Shown in pieces: positions 15,804 through 24,223 of a stretch of 64,000 nt of DNA; within the stretch, counting starts at the first letter, position 1; each line of letters starts with the position of its first letter. Below the pieces are notes generated by a model. That model had not been told where the DNA came from. It did not search any database and saw only the letters and a list, made by a program, of their open reading frames with translations. A program made the position numbers and the translations under genes. Origin of the DNA: Clostridium vincentii (lineage in GTDB: Bacteria > Bacillota > Clostridia > Clostridiales > Clostridiaceae); the NCBI RefSeq assembly GCF_002995745.1, contig NZ_PVXQ01000001.1, forward strand, positions 62,001 through 126,000, in the 5' to 3' direction.

Positions 15804-15898
15804 CAATCCATTGTTGTATTGGATTGTTTTCTACTATTAGTGCCAAATTTTCTATTTCTATCTGTCATTATTATACTTTGGCGCAAATATGTTGTCAA
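15804..15898 (-). promoter_or_regulatory. Perfect consensus promoter and leader hairpin of the GTPase gene
   Basis: On the minus strand TTGACA (15898-15893), 17 nt, TATAAT (15875-15870): an exact match to the vegetative consensus. TTTGCGCCAAA in the spacer is a near-palindrome that could be an operator. In the leader, CAATCCA and TGGATTG (15804-15826) form a 7-bp hairpin just before the ribosome site. Exact consensus boxes are rare and suggest strong or repressor-controlled expression. Confidence 0.8.
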
Positions 15899-16042
15899 GG
15901 GGTTTTTGTCATAATTTATTTGGTTTTCTATTTATTTCATTAATTTTGACATTTTGAATATAGAATTATGTTAATACACTAAAAATATATCTGTTTTTGT
16001 TAAGAAAGCTCCCTAGTCAAACTCTTTAGATATGTTTTTACT

Positions 16043-16459
16043 TTAATTGAAAATTAGATTTTTAAACTTCTCTTCTTTAATTTGAATCAAAGCTTTTCTA
16101 TATAATTCTCTAAGGTTTCCGTAATTAGTAATAAAATAATACATTCCATCCACTAGCTCTGGATCCTCAATGTCAATAAATTCTTTAATAATACTCATCT
16201 TAAAATCAAAACTGAAATTATAAATTAAGTCATCCCTTCTAAATCCCGAAATAACTAATTCATGTAGAAGTCTTTCTTTATTATTTTTAAGTACTTCATA
16301 TTTTGCTTCCTCCATAAAAATATTTAACCCTTCAACAATTGTAGCTATAAACTGAGAGTTAACCTCTGCTTTAAGATTGATATTATCACCAATATATATT
16401 AATCCCTTTCTCCGTAACTTCTTCGTAGCCTTTATGGTTTTTTTTAATATTTTATTCAT
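16043..16459 (-). CDS. Hypothetical protein, 138 aa
   Basis: A 138-residue protein with a very good ribosome site (GGAGGTG, 6 nt before ATG). It starts with a strongly basic segment (MNKILKKTIKATKKLRRKG) and is otherwise helical and acidic (VEGLNIFMEEAKYEVLKNNK, EFIDIEDPELVDGMYY). I recognise no domain. It is flanked by intergenic gaps and its own likely promoter, like a prophage moron gene. A partner role for the neighbouring GTPase is possible because both are on the same strand, but 258 nt and a promoter separate them. Confidence 0.6.
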   Translation of the reverse strand: MNKILKKTIKATKKLRRKGLIYIGDNINLKAEVNSQFIATIVEGLNIFMEEAKYEVLKNNKERLLHELVISGFRRDDLIYNFSFDFKMSIIKEFIDIEDPELVDGMYYFITNYGNLRELYRKALIQIKEEKFKNLIFN

Positions 16460-16530
16460 CTTATCACCTCCACATAATATATATGCCTTTAGGTTTAATT
16501 TTGCGGTTATAAACTTATATATTTCAAAAA

Positions 16531-16567
16531 AAAAATAAAGCCCCTTATTTTTCTGGGGTTTTATTTT
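16531..16567. terminator. Bidirectional terminator-like hairpin
   Basis: AAAGCCCC and GGGGTTTT form a stem with T-rich flanks on both strands. It lies between the DUF4046-like gene and the 138-aa gene and probably ends the former's transcript. Confidence 0.6.
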
Positions 16568-16672
16568 TATTGCTTAATTCGTTACTTTACTCCCACATTC
16601 CTCAGCAAGTTCCCCTGTCTCTTTTTTCCAGATCACTCAATTTACATTTGTTGATTTACCAAGATTAATGGG

Positions 16673-17428
16673 CTACTCACAATCAAGTGCTTCTCTTATA
16701 GCCCTTGTTGCATTATCACAATAATACTTACCTAACAACATACTTAATCCATATTTAGCAAATGTTTTTCTGTCAATTTGTTCATTTCTTAATTTGACCC
16801 TTCTAATCAGCCATTTCACAGCATTAATTCTATTCCTCTTACTTTCCCATGTTCCATTAGGAACTTCACTATTTATTATCTCCCAAGGATATATATTAAT
16901 TTGATATACTGCCTTAATTATTTCAAATAAATTAGGGTAATAACTATGTAACGAACCTAGACCATTTTCTTCAAGCATACCCCAACACAATCTTTCTTTA
17001 GTATCATCGATGCTCCATCGAAGTTCTATTTCAAATACATATTTCAGGGCACTAATTCTATTTATTTCATGCGTCCAGTAGCTTTGAGGTACTTTATCAT
17101 GCTTAAATTGCCAGGGTAGATATCCGCCCTCTGGATAAGCACATGATATATAACGAATAGCAGAACGTCCAAATAACTTTGAAGCAGTATGGAGCTTATA
17201 CTTGGTTAAGAACTTTTTCGAAACTTCTGTTTTTACATCTTTTTTGTTGAATTTTAGTCTTTTATCAATTAGATATTTCAATAATTTAATTGCTACGTCT
17301 TTTGCTTCTTCTGAACTTCTATTAGCCCAAAACCCAGATGGAAAATTTGGAATTCTATTTTGCAACAAAAGTTCATATATTTCTATATCATCTAAATTAG
17401 TAAAATTAATTATAAAATTATTAGGCAT
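16673..17428 (-). CDS. DUF4046-like repeat protein
   Basis: A 251-residue protein with AAGGAGGTG 7 nt before ATG. Three imperfect repeats are visible: FPSGFWANRSSEEAKDVAIK near the N-terminus, then KVPQSYWTHEINRISALKYV, then EVPNGTWESKRNRINAVKWL. Each has P, an aromatic residue, N/R, an A-hydrophobic helix and usually a following W or K-rich helix. This matches the repeat pattern of DUF4046 proteins in Bacillus and Clostridium, whose role is unknown; the helical repeat may bind DNA. A terminator follows it. It is one of several stand-alone accessory genes here. Confidence 0.6.
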   Translation of the reverse strand: MPNNFIINFTNLDDIEIYELLLQNRIPNFPSGFWANRSSEEAKDVAIKLLKYLIDKRLKFNKKDVKTEVSKKFLTKYKLHTASKLFGRSAIRYISCAYPEGGYLPWQFKHDKVPQSYWTHEINRISALKYVFEIELRWSIDDTKERLCWGMLEENGLGSLHSYYPNLFEIIKAVYQINIYPWEIINSEVPNGTWESKRNRINAVKWLIRRVKLRNEQIDRKTFAKYGLSMLLGKYYCDNATRAIREALDCE

Positions 17429-17645
17429 GTCTATACACCTCCTTAATATTTAAATTATAGACAAAGCTTTTAAAAATTAATCATTTTATAGTCTCGATTA
17501 AATATTTTTAAACTACACTTTAAATGCTGATTTTTATTGGCTAATTTAAAAATGGATCATAAGCTTATAAGCACTTAAATTTTTCAACTTAATAGCAAAT
17601 AATCTGTAGGAAGAATGATGTATCATATAATTTTCATAAAACTCT

Positions 17646-17690
17646 AAAAGACATGCCAACACTTCCGATATGAAGTATGACATGTCTTTT
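17646..17690. terminator. Bidirectional terminator after the Nudix gene
   Basis: AAAAGACATG (17646-17655) pairs with CATGTCTTTT (17681-17690), giving a 10-bp stem with a structured loop and T-runs on both strands. It directly follows the Nudix stop codon on the minus strand. Confidence 0.8.
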
Positions 17691-17713
17691 GATTTATAAA
17701 CCTTATTGAACTT

Positions 17714-18157
17714 TTAGCTTAAGTATTCTAATGCTCTCAACGCCATCTCTCTTATATGTGGTTTAATATCTTCGTTTGAAATTATCTCTTCCTTAGTTAA
17801 CCAATAAAACTCACTACTTTCACCCCTACCAGGACGTAAGTTTAAAGTATCTGTAGTAGCGAAATAAATGAAATCAATATTTTCTTGCTCGTGACCTATA
17901 TTTTCTAACAAGAGATTAATAGGTCTAGGTAGTTGTTGCACTCTGCCTAAGTCCAATTGCTTTTCATCATTATAAAGATTAACTTTTAAACCTGACTCCT
18001 CATATGCTTCACGCAAAGCAGCTTCATGTGGTAACTCATCAGCCTCTATATGACCTCCAACAGGAAAAATAGTGTTGTATTTTTTATGATTGTGAAGCAA
18101 AACCTTATCTTTATTAACTATATATACCGTCGCAGTTAAAGTTCTATTAAATTTCAT
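17714..18157 (-). CDS. Nudix hydrolase
   Basis: A 147-residue single-domain protein. The Nudix box is complete: GGHIEADELPHEAALREAYE followed by ESG. The start sits 3-4 nt after TAGGAGAAAA. Such MutT-like enzymes hydrolyse nucleoside diphosphates linked to another group; the substrate cannot be told from sequence. It lies 100 nt after the methyltransferase gene, with a hairpin between, so it is probably separate. Some phage and defence islands carry Nudix enzymes that alter nucleotide pools, but this could be a simple housekeeping passenger. Confidence 0.88.
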   Translation of the reverse strand: MKFNRTLTATVYIVNKDKVLLHNHKKYNTIFPVGGHIEADELPHEAALREAYEESGLKVNLYNDEKQLDLGRVQQLPRPINLLLENIGHEQENIDFIYFATTDTLNLRPGRGESSEFYWLTKEEIISNEDIKPHIREMALRALEYLS

Positions 18158-18222
18158 TATATTTTTCTCCTATATTTATTTCATGAAATACTAGATATTC
18201 TTTTTAAGAAAAACTGATGACC

Positions 18223-18250
18223 AGTCACCTATTATAATTTCTAGGTGACT
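18223..18250 (-). terminator. Hairpin after the methyltransferase gene
   Basis: AGTCACCTA (18223-18231) and TAGGTGACT (18242-18250) form a perfect 9-bp stem. On the minus strand a T-run appears about 10 nt later, so it is a moderate terminator for the methyltransferase transcript. Confidence 0.6.
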
Positions 18251-18257
18251 GACACTA

Positions 18258-20471
18258 TTATTTTATATCATTTATATCTTGTTGAGATTCAATCCATTTA
18301 GCTATAGGTCTAGCTATAGCTAAAGCTAATCTAACAGGCACAGCATTTCCGATTTGTTTATATACTAAATCTAGTCTCGCGTTCTCAGATTTCTTTTCAT
18401 TTATTCCTTGGCTAAAATAATACCAATTCGGGAATGTTTGTATTCTAGCTATTTCTTTTATAGATAGTCTACGATTATTTTCTTCCCCCTCTGTAAATAT
18501 ATGCTGATCTTTTCCTACTTTCTCCATTGGGTTTCCTTCTGGATGAATAGGTGCTTGTCTTCCGGACGCTTGTATTGTAAAACTAGGTTGATTCCAAGAT
18601 TTTTTACGGTTCCTAGACATAAATATTGATGAATATGAACCGGTAAAATAATCACCAGGATTTTGCTCTAAGTCACCAATTGCATCTCTTAATGTTACAA
18701 CCTCTTCTAGTTTATCTATTCCATACCCGTGTGTAGGCTCTGGGAAAACATACTCAAAATCAATATCATTTCTAACCCCTATTAGTAGTACCCTTTCTCT
18801 AATTTGAGGAACACCATATTCAGCAGAATTTAGTAACTTATGATAAATTGTATACCCTGCGGCTGCAAAGTCTTGAACTATTTGTTTGAATACTTCTCCA
18901 TTTCCAAGCGTCATCATACCTTTTACATTTTCAGCAACAAATACTGATGGCTGGGTTTGTATAAGACATCTGATAAAATGTAAATATAAAAAGTTTCTTT
19001 TATCATCAATTAATCTAGGCCCTGCCTCTGAGAAACCAGGGCATGGAAAGCCTCCTAATACTATATTTGCTTTAGGGAACATCTTAATCTTTCTAATATC
19101 TTTTTTATCTACATACGTTATGTTAGAAAGATTTTCTTTATAGGATTGTATTGCTTCCTCAAAAATATCATTAGCATATACTGTATTAAAAATATTATCC
19201 TTCAAATGATTATTAAATATAGACTTGTTTTCAAATGCTCGTTCCGTTAACTCGCTTCCTAAAACAGCTTCTAACCCAGCTAATTCAAATCCTAAATCTA
19301 ATCCTCCACATCCAGAGAATAAAGATAATAAATTAAATTTATTATCATCATAATTAAGGTGTGTAAAATCAATATCTGTCTCTGAATCTGAAAACGAATT
19401 CTTCTCTTCTTCTATTTTGGCAAGCAAGAGTTGCTTTACTTGCTCGGCATTATAATTTGGTGCAGGTTTAAACTTTCCTCTGCCTCGTTCATTAGTTTTC
19501 ATATCAACAATCCCTTCTTTAGGAGTTTGTGTCATGTTAACTCTTTGTTCAGGAATTATCAAGTCTAAACCATATACCTTCTCTATATTGGTAACATTAT
19601 TACTATCAATATCCTCTGTAGTTTCTATACCTATTTCTTTCATACTTTTTATAAGTTTTTCTGCTGATTCATTTGCAGTTTTACTCAAAGGTTTGTTAAA
19701 ATTAAGCTCTCCCATTAATTTTTTGTCACGATTACTCCATTCTACCGCAACTGATAGATCTCTATTCCCTTCCCATTTCTTACCCTTATTTTTTAATGTT
19801 AGATAGTTCACCGCTTTACAAACAAAGTATATTTCTGGATGCAAAGTAACATAATCCTCAATTAGTTGCATTTGGTCTATAGCATCTTGTGCACAATTGA
19901 TATTATCACTTATTAAAATATAATCAGCGACTCCTGAGTTTTTAATAATTTCTCCATTAACTTTTGCATCTCTTTTTACAGTCTCTAATTTTATTCCTTT
20001 ATACACTTCTAGTACTTGCTCTCTAGTATAATTAGCCTTTCCTGATAATTCACCGCCTGATTTATTAGTTAGTTCATATCTCCAACCTAAAGTAATCGCA
20101 CCTTTATCTGTTCTTGAGTGTTTTTCTTTACATATTATAATTCTACTTTCAAAGCTATCTCTCAATAATCCTATCTCTTCTAGAATGATTTTTTGATACT
20201 CATCTCCTAAAATTTGTTCAACTCTAAGTAAAGTTGTTTTATTTTCTAAAAAATCAGCGTTAGGTTTTTTATAGGATATTTTAATTTCCTCATAAGTACC
20301 ATATTCATCTTGTGCTAAAACATATATGTCTGTTTTAGGCTCACCTCTCCCTTTGCTAGGTCTAGGTTTACCTACTTTTATTATTATGTATCTTTTGTCA
20401 TTTTTAATAAATTTAGTACCTATTTGCATACATTCAATTACTAATTGTTCTGCTTCAATAAAATTACTCAT
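18258..20471 (-). CDS. DNA cytosine-5 methyltransferase with N-terminal nuclease-like extension
   Basis: 737 residues. The C-terminal half is a complete C5-methyltransferase: motif I LLSLFSGCGGLDLGF (~380-395), catalytic loop GGFPCPGFS with Cys477 (the usual Q after PC is P), ENV at 514-516, RERVLLIGVR, and motif X QIGNAVPVRLA. The first ~370 residues are unusual: they contain KTDIYV (Asp48) and EEIKISYKKPNADF (Glu62, Lys64, Ser66, Lys68), the same pattern as in the divergent endonuclease gene. This suggests a PD-(D/E)XK domain fused to the methylase. AGGTAGGATCT precedes the ATG. Divergent arrangement with the endonuclease supports a type II R-M system. Confidence 0.93.
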   Translation of the reverse strand: MSNFIEAEQLVIECMQIGTKFIKNDKRYIIIKVGKPRPSKGRGEPKTDIYVLAQDEYGTYEEIKISYKKPNADFLENKTTLLRVEQILGDEYQKIILEEIGLLRDSFESRIIICKEKHSRTDKGAITLGWRYELTNKSGGELSGKANYTREQVLEVYKGIKLETVKRDAKVNGEIIKNSGVADYILISDNINCAQDAIDQMQLIEDYVTLHPEIYFVCKAVNYLTLKNKGKKWEGNRDLSVAVEWSNRDKKLMGELNFNKPLSKTANESAEKLIKSMKEIGIETTEDIDSNNVTNIEKVYGLDLIIPEQRVNMTQTPKEGIVDMKTNERGRGKFKPAPNYNAEQVKQLLLAKIEEEKNSFSDSETDIDFTHLNYDDNKFNLLSLFSGCGGLDLGFELAGLEAVLGSELTERAFENKSIFNNHLKDNIFNTVYANDIFEEAIQSYKENLSNITYVDKKDIRKIKMFPKANIVLGGFPCPGFSEAGPRLIDDKRNFLYLHFIRCLIQTQPSVFVAENVKGMMTLGNGEVFKQIVQDFAAAGYTIYHKLLNSAEYGVPQIRERVLLIGVRNDIDFEYVFPEPTHGYGIDKLEEVVTLRDAIGDLEQNPGDYFTGSYSSIFMSRNRKKSWNQPSFTIQASGRQAPIHPEGNPMEKVGKDQHIFTEGEENNRRLSIKEIARIQTFPNWYYFSQGINEKKSENARLDLVYKQIGNAVPVRLALAIARPIAKWIESQQDINDIK

Positions 20472-20571
20472 TAGATCCTACCTCACTATTTTTACTATTT
20501 TCAAACTTATAACAATTGAATAATCTTAAACACTAATCTTATTAATATATAAAACTACTTTTTTGTTTTCA

Positions 20572-20634
20572 ATAATATGATACAATATAAAAAATTTTTA
20601 AAAACCCCTAATCTTTTATATTGTATCATATTAT
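20572..20634. promoter_or_regulatory. 21-bp perfect inverted repeat between R and M genes
   Basis: Both arms (20572-20592 and 20614-20634) are exact 21-bp complements around a 21-nt centre. They contain ATGATACAAT / ATTGTATCAT. The repeat lies between the divergent methyltransferase and endonuclease genes, where an operator for coordinated control, or a transcript-ending hairpin, would sit. Neither strand has a T-run placed as in a normal terminator, so I favour an operator. Confidence 0.6.
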
Positions 20635-20782
20635 CTTTTCTATAACTATAATTTATGTTGTAACAAAATCATCACTAGAACTTTTTTAATACATCTAATT
20701 CCTAGATAACAAATTATAGTGCAAATATAAAATTAATGTTATAATTATACAATAAACGAATAATTTTAGGGGGTTAAATTAT

Positions 20783-21607
20783 ATGTCACGATTATCTGAT
20801 GCATTAGAATTTGCTATTGTTAGAGCAGTAACTATTGGTGATAGACTGCCAAATGTTTTACCTCAATGGATGCTTGATTTAGGTATAAGACCTAGTGCAA
20901 GAATAATTAATACCTCTGGTATAGGAAGTAAAGATAAAAATAATAAGACTGATGTTTATATTGAATTAGAAAATTCTAAACCAATAAAAATATCAGCAAA
21001 ACTTTCAAATGCAGATTATTTTGGAAATTGGTATGGGCATATTAGATTTTTACAAGAATTTAGTGAAACTTCATTTCTTAGCCAAACTAAAGCTGCAACT
21101 TCATGGGCTAATTGGTGGATGAACCAACCTCAAGCAAATCTTTTTGTAGGTGTAAGTATATGTTACGGAAGACGCACAGGTAAGACTGGGCAAGACTTTT
21201 TAGATATCTATACTTATGATGATATTCTAAGTGTGTGCAGAGGATTTGGAAATGGTTCTCATGTAGCAAACTGCCTGTATTCTTCTTCCCATCATCCTAC
21301 TTCATTAAATGATGTACTTATAAATCTTCAACCAATAACAGCGGATGTAATAGAAGAAATGGTCGGTGATTTTAAAGTTGCCTATCGCCCTATTAATCCG
21401 TTAACCGAAAGAAGTAATCGTGGTAAAAATGTTTACTCTAAATTTCAACCGTTCCACAAACTACCAATTAGAACAAAGATAACAACTACAAATGAATTAT
21501 TTAGGCTTGGAGAATTTGTCCAAATAGAACCTAATAGATTTAACCACAACCATATTCTTACTGAATTGGATAGTGAGTATAATATTTTTATTCCTAGAAA
21601 ATGCTAG
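20783..21607 (+). CDS. Putative type II restriction endonuclease
   Basis: A 274-residue protein, the only accessory gene on the plus strand near the methyltransferase. It has KTDVYIELENSKPIKISAKL followed by SNADYFGNW: Asp57 ... Ser71-x-Lys73, a PD-(D/E)XK variant in which Ser replaces the acidic residue. The MTase N-terminus shows nearly the same pattern (KTDIY ... IKIS-x-K-x-x-NAD). Position, strand and motif make it the likely cutting enzyme. A TATAAT box (20736-20741) and an A+G-rich ribosome site AGGGGG precede the ATG. Recognition sequence unknown. The two nuclease-like modules might act as two subunits. Confidence 0.7.
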   Translation: MSRLSDALEFAIVRAVTIGDRLPNVLPQWMLDLGIRPSARIINTSGIGSKDKNNKTDVYIELENSKPIKISAKLSNADYFGNWYGHIRFLQEFSETSFLSQTKAATSWANWWMNQPQANLFVGVSICYGRRTGKTGQDFLDIYTYDDILSVCRGFGNGSHVANCLYSSSHHPTSLNDVLINLQPITADVIEEMVGDFKVAYRPINPLTERSNRGKNVYSKFQPFHKLPIRTKITTTNELFRLGEFVQIEPNRFNHNHILTELDSEYNIFIPRKC

Positions 21608-21743
21608 GTTATCCTTCAATTTTTAAGCCTATACCTTAATGCAAAAATTTATCCTTTTGAGTACTTATCTGACCCCCTATAACTATCACCCAATCAATAT
21701 GTCATTTACTTAAAAACCGGTAAATATCCTATAAAAATATAGA

Positions 21744-21783
21744 AAAATACCCTCACATCATATTTATGACACGAGGGTATTTT
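21744..21783. terminator. Strong bidirectional terminator
   Basis: AAAATACCCTC (21744-21754) pairs with GAGGGTATTTT (21773-21783). The stem is followed by T-rich sequence on both strands. It can end the plus-strand endonuclease transcript and the minus-strand HEPN/DUF262 transcript. Confidence 0.8.
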
Positions 21784-21865
21784 ATTTAATATGTGATTCC
21801 AATGTTTCTTTTATTTTATAAGCGATTTGTCTTGCCAATTCTACTGGTACGACATTACCAATCAT
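21782..21865 (-). pseudogene. Relic of a second C5-methyltransferase (C-terminal motif X)
   Basis: Directly after the HEPN stop codon (TAA TAA) and in the same frame, the minus strand encodes MIGNVVPVELARQIAYKIKE followed by seven more residues and a stop. IGN-VVPV-ELA matches the conserved C-terminal motif X of C5-methyltransferases (compare QIGNAVPVRLA in the intact enzyme nearby). The rest of the gene is absent, so this is a leftover from replacement at this locus. It is not a copy of the intact gene, since the residues differ. Confidence 0.8.
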
Positions 21866-21868
21866 TTA

Positions 21869-22951
21869 TTATTCATTTATATCAAAATAAAAAAACTCAT
21901 ATTCTTTTTTTATACGTTTGTCTACCTTTATCCCAACATTTATATTTTCAGAATTAATATTTTCTATTGAAATCCTATCTATTTCTATACTCTCTATTTT
22001 TAAGGGAATTCCAATATTATTAAAATATGCAAAAATATAATCGCCCTTCCTCAGAAATGATTTTCCACTATTAATACACAAAATATAATTATTTATAACA
22101 TCTATCGCATTTTCAAAAGGTTTTAGAATATTTTTACCGTACATTAATAAATATAATTCTCCAATAACAATATCACAAAGTTCCCTTGAGAAATATTTTA
22201 AAAATGGAATAGTCTCCTCTTTTATTAAATTCAGTGCCTTTCTTTGCTCCACATTTCCATGTGCAACCTTATTTCTTTCGTCTACCAACTCATCCAGAAT
22301 TTTAAATGCATTTTCTCCCAAGTCATTAATATATTGTTGAACCATATCATATGCATAGCCATCTCTATCCATATACCATCTTTTTATATATTCATTATGC
22401 AATATCTTATTATTTACATCCTCTATCCCAATATCTTTTAGTAATAAGCATACTTGTCCATATTTCAGATTACCACCATGAGCAGTTATTAATGGAGTAA
22501 AAATATTTACTTCATTACCACACAAACAATTATATGCATTTTCTACAACACCCTTTGTATCGATATCCATTCTTAAAAAACGTTGTGGATTAGTTAAGAA
22601 TTCTCCTACTTTCTGAATATACTTATTTCTTGAATTTATAGATAATTCACTATAGTATTCAGTATATTCAAAAATAGATTCCATATATAGTTTTGACATC
22701 TCATCTAAAAAGTTTTCGAAGCAACCATAAATACTGATAATAATAGCATTATACTGTATTTCAGAATTCACAAGTGCTTCCATATAGCTCTTTATTTTAA
22801 TCGTATTTGTCATTTCCATATTACTTAAATCTTCATTATTTTTTCTAATTTCTAATATAACCTTTTTTTGTATTTCAATGCTATCAATAAACAAGCAAAT
22901 TTGTTCTAATTTACTTTCTATTTTTTCTAGTTGTGCTATGTATTGTCTCAT
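21869..22951 (-). CDS. HEPN ribonuclease-like protein (RiboL-PSP/MAE_28990 type)
   Basis: A 360-residue, mostly helical protein. It starts with a coiled coil (QYIAQLEKIESKLEQICLFI), then a helical core, then DERNKVAHGNV: Arg226-x4-His231 is the HEPN catalytic motif. The C-terminal ~70 residues look like a small beta-rich domain. HEPN proteins of this type are encoded beside DUF262 genes and are thought to be toxins that cut RNA on infection. Here the DUF262 gene ends 13 nt upstream, so the two form an operon. A GAGGG site precedes ATG. RNA cleavage is inferred, not shown. Confidence 0.78.
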   Translation of the reverse strand: MRQYIAQLEKIESKLEQICLFIDSIEIQKKVILEIRKNNEDLSNMEMTNTIKIKSYMEALVNSEIQYNAIIISIYGCFENFLDEMSKLYMESIFEYTEYYSELSINSRNKYIQKVGEFLTNPQRFLRMDIDTKGVVENAYNCLCGNEVNIFTPLITAHGGNLKYGQVCLLLKDIGIEDVNNKILHNEYIKRWYMDRDGYAYDMVQQYINDLGENAFKILDELVDERNKVAHGNVEQRKALNLIKEETIPFLKYFSRELCDIVIGELYLLMYGKNILKPFENAIDVINNYILCINSGKSFLRKGDYIFAYFNNIGIPLKIESIEIDRISIENINSENINVGIKVDKRIKKEYEFFYFDINE

Positions 22952-22964
22952 CCGTTTTCCCTCT

Positions 22965-24161
22965 TTACAATAAATCTTTTATAAAATCGTATAAAAATGT
23001 TGCACGTTTTAAAATTTCAGTTTTTGCTTGTTTCTTGCCATCAAACATATCGCCACTATTTTCATATGCCTTTCTTAACTTTTCAACATTTTGTGCAATA
23101 TCATATTTCCCTTTAATTTTAATATCTTCTGAAGACAATGCTATCATCATTGCATCATATATCATATTTAGAGGGGAGCTCCACTGATTTTTGCCTCTAC
23201 TTTTCGTATAAATACAAAATGCTTTTTCACCAAATAGAACATCTGCTTTATTGATACTGTCCTGGAAACAACTTTTCAATTCTTGTAATTGTAAAGTTGA
23301 ATAATTATTACTTCTTTTTAGGCATTCATCTAAATATAGACTTAATTTACCCGAATAGTTATTAATATTTCTCATTGCAAAGTATCTTAAAACTAACTCA
23401 ACATCATACATTCTCATATATAATTTATTTTTAATAAATTCAACTGCTTCTTCTTCAACAACAATATCTTCTTCTTCAACCTCTTTATATTCTATTATTC
23501 CCCAAAGCTTTCTAAAAGTTATATTTTCAGATAGCTCAATGCATAAAGCATTGAATGGACCATTATATAATGCATTACGTATTTCTTGCTCTTTTAACTG
23601 TACACCGCCTGTATTTAACCGTTCAAACACCATCTTTTTGATAATTTGTGCTTTAATATTATTTTTTGCAGATTCCTTCAATAAAGTAATAGATGATAAT
23701 TGTCTTCTATCAATTCCTTCTTTTACTTTTTGAGGTAAGTGACTATAGGTTCTACCATTTAATTCTTTCCATTCTTCTAAGCCGACTAGCTTAAATCTAT
23801 CTTCATAAAAATCGATGATAGTAGATATACGTTGCAAGCCATCCATAACTTCATAATTATCATAATCTTTTTCATAAATGAATACTGGTGGTATCGGAAT
23901 ATTCATAATAAATGACTCAATTAATTTAGATCTTTTTTTATCATCCCAAGTAATTCGTCTCTGAAAATCAGGTCTTAACATATAGTTGTCCTGCTTAAAA
24001 ATCTGAGGCAAAATAGCCAACTTATAAGCTCCTTGCTCAGTAATTATTCTAGCTTCTCCCTGCTCATATTTCATATTAATATCTTTGTCAACATTACTTA
24101 TCATTATTTGCTCACCCTCATTATCATCTTTTTCTTCAAAATCAAATAATTTTATTTTCAT
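22965..24161 (-). CDS. DUF262 protein, defence-associated
   Basis: A 398-residue protein. The DUF262/ParB-like core is obvious: LRPDFQRRITWDDKKRSKLI, MNIPIPPVFIYE, and YEVMDGLQRISTIIDFY (the DGQR-type motif), then FERLNTGGVQLKEQEIRNAL. DUF262 is the N-terminal domain of GmrSD-type enzymes and appears in many nuclease-containing defence genes. No C-terminal HNH (DUF1524) motif is visible here; the partner HEPN gene may supply the nuclease. I start at 24161, because GGAAGGAGA lies about 7 nt upstream; an in-frame start 30 nt earlier lacks a site. Confidence 0.88.
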   Translation of the reverse strand: MKIKLFDFEEKDDNEGEQIMISNVDKDINMKYEQGEARIITEQGAYKLAILPQIFKQDNYMLRPDFQRRITWDDKKRSKLIESFIMNIPIPPVFIYEKDYDNYEVMDGLQRISTIIDFYEDRFKLVGLEEWKELNGRTYSHLPQKVKEGIDRRQLSSITLLKESAKNNIKAQIIKKMVFERLNTGGVQLKEQEIRNALYNGPFNALCIELSENITFRKLWGIIEYKEVEEEDIVVEEEAVEFIKNKLYMRMYDVELVLRYFAMRNINNYSGKLSLYLDECLKRSNNYSTLQLQELKSCFQDSINKADVLFGEKAFCIYTKSRGKNQWSSPLNMIYDAMMIALSSEDIKIKGKYDIAQNVEKLRKAYENSGDMFDGKKQAKTEILKRATFLYDFIKDLL

Positions 24162-24223
24162 TTTTGGATCTCCTTCCATTATCATATGCAATATTTGTTA
24201 TTTTATTCCCACGATTCAATCTG

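Noticed and set aside
18258-20471. P in place of Q after the catalytic PC as a sign of an inactive methylase
   Set aside because: The catalytic Cys, ENV, RxR and motif X are all intact, and variation at that position alone does not show loss of function.
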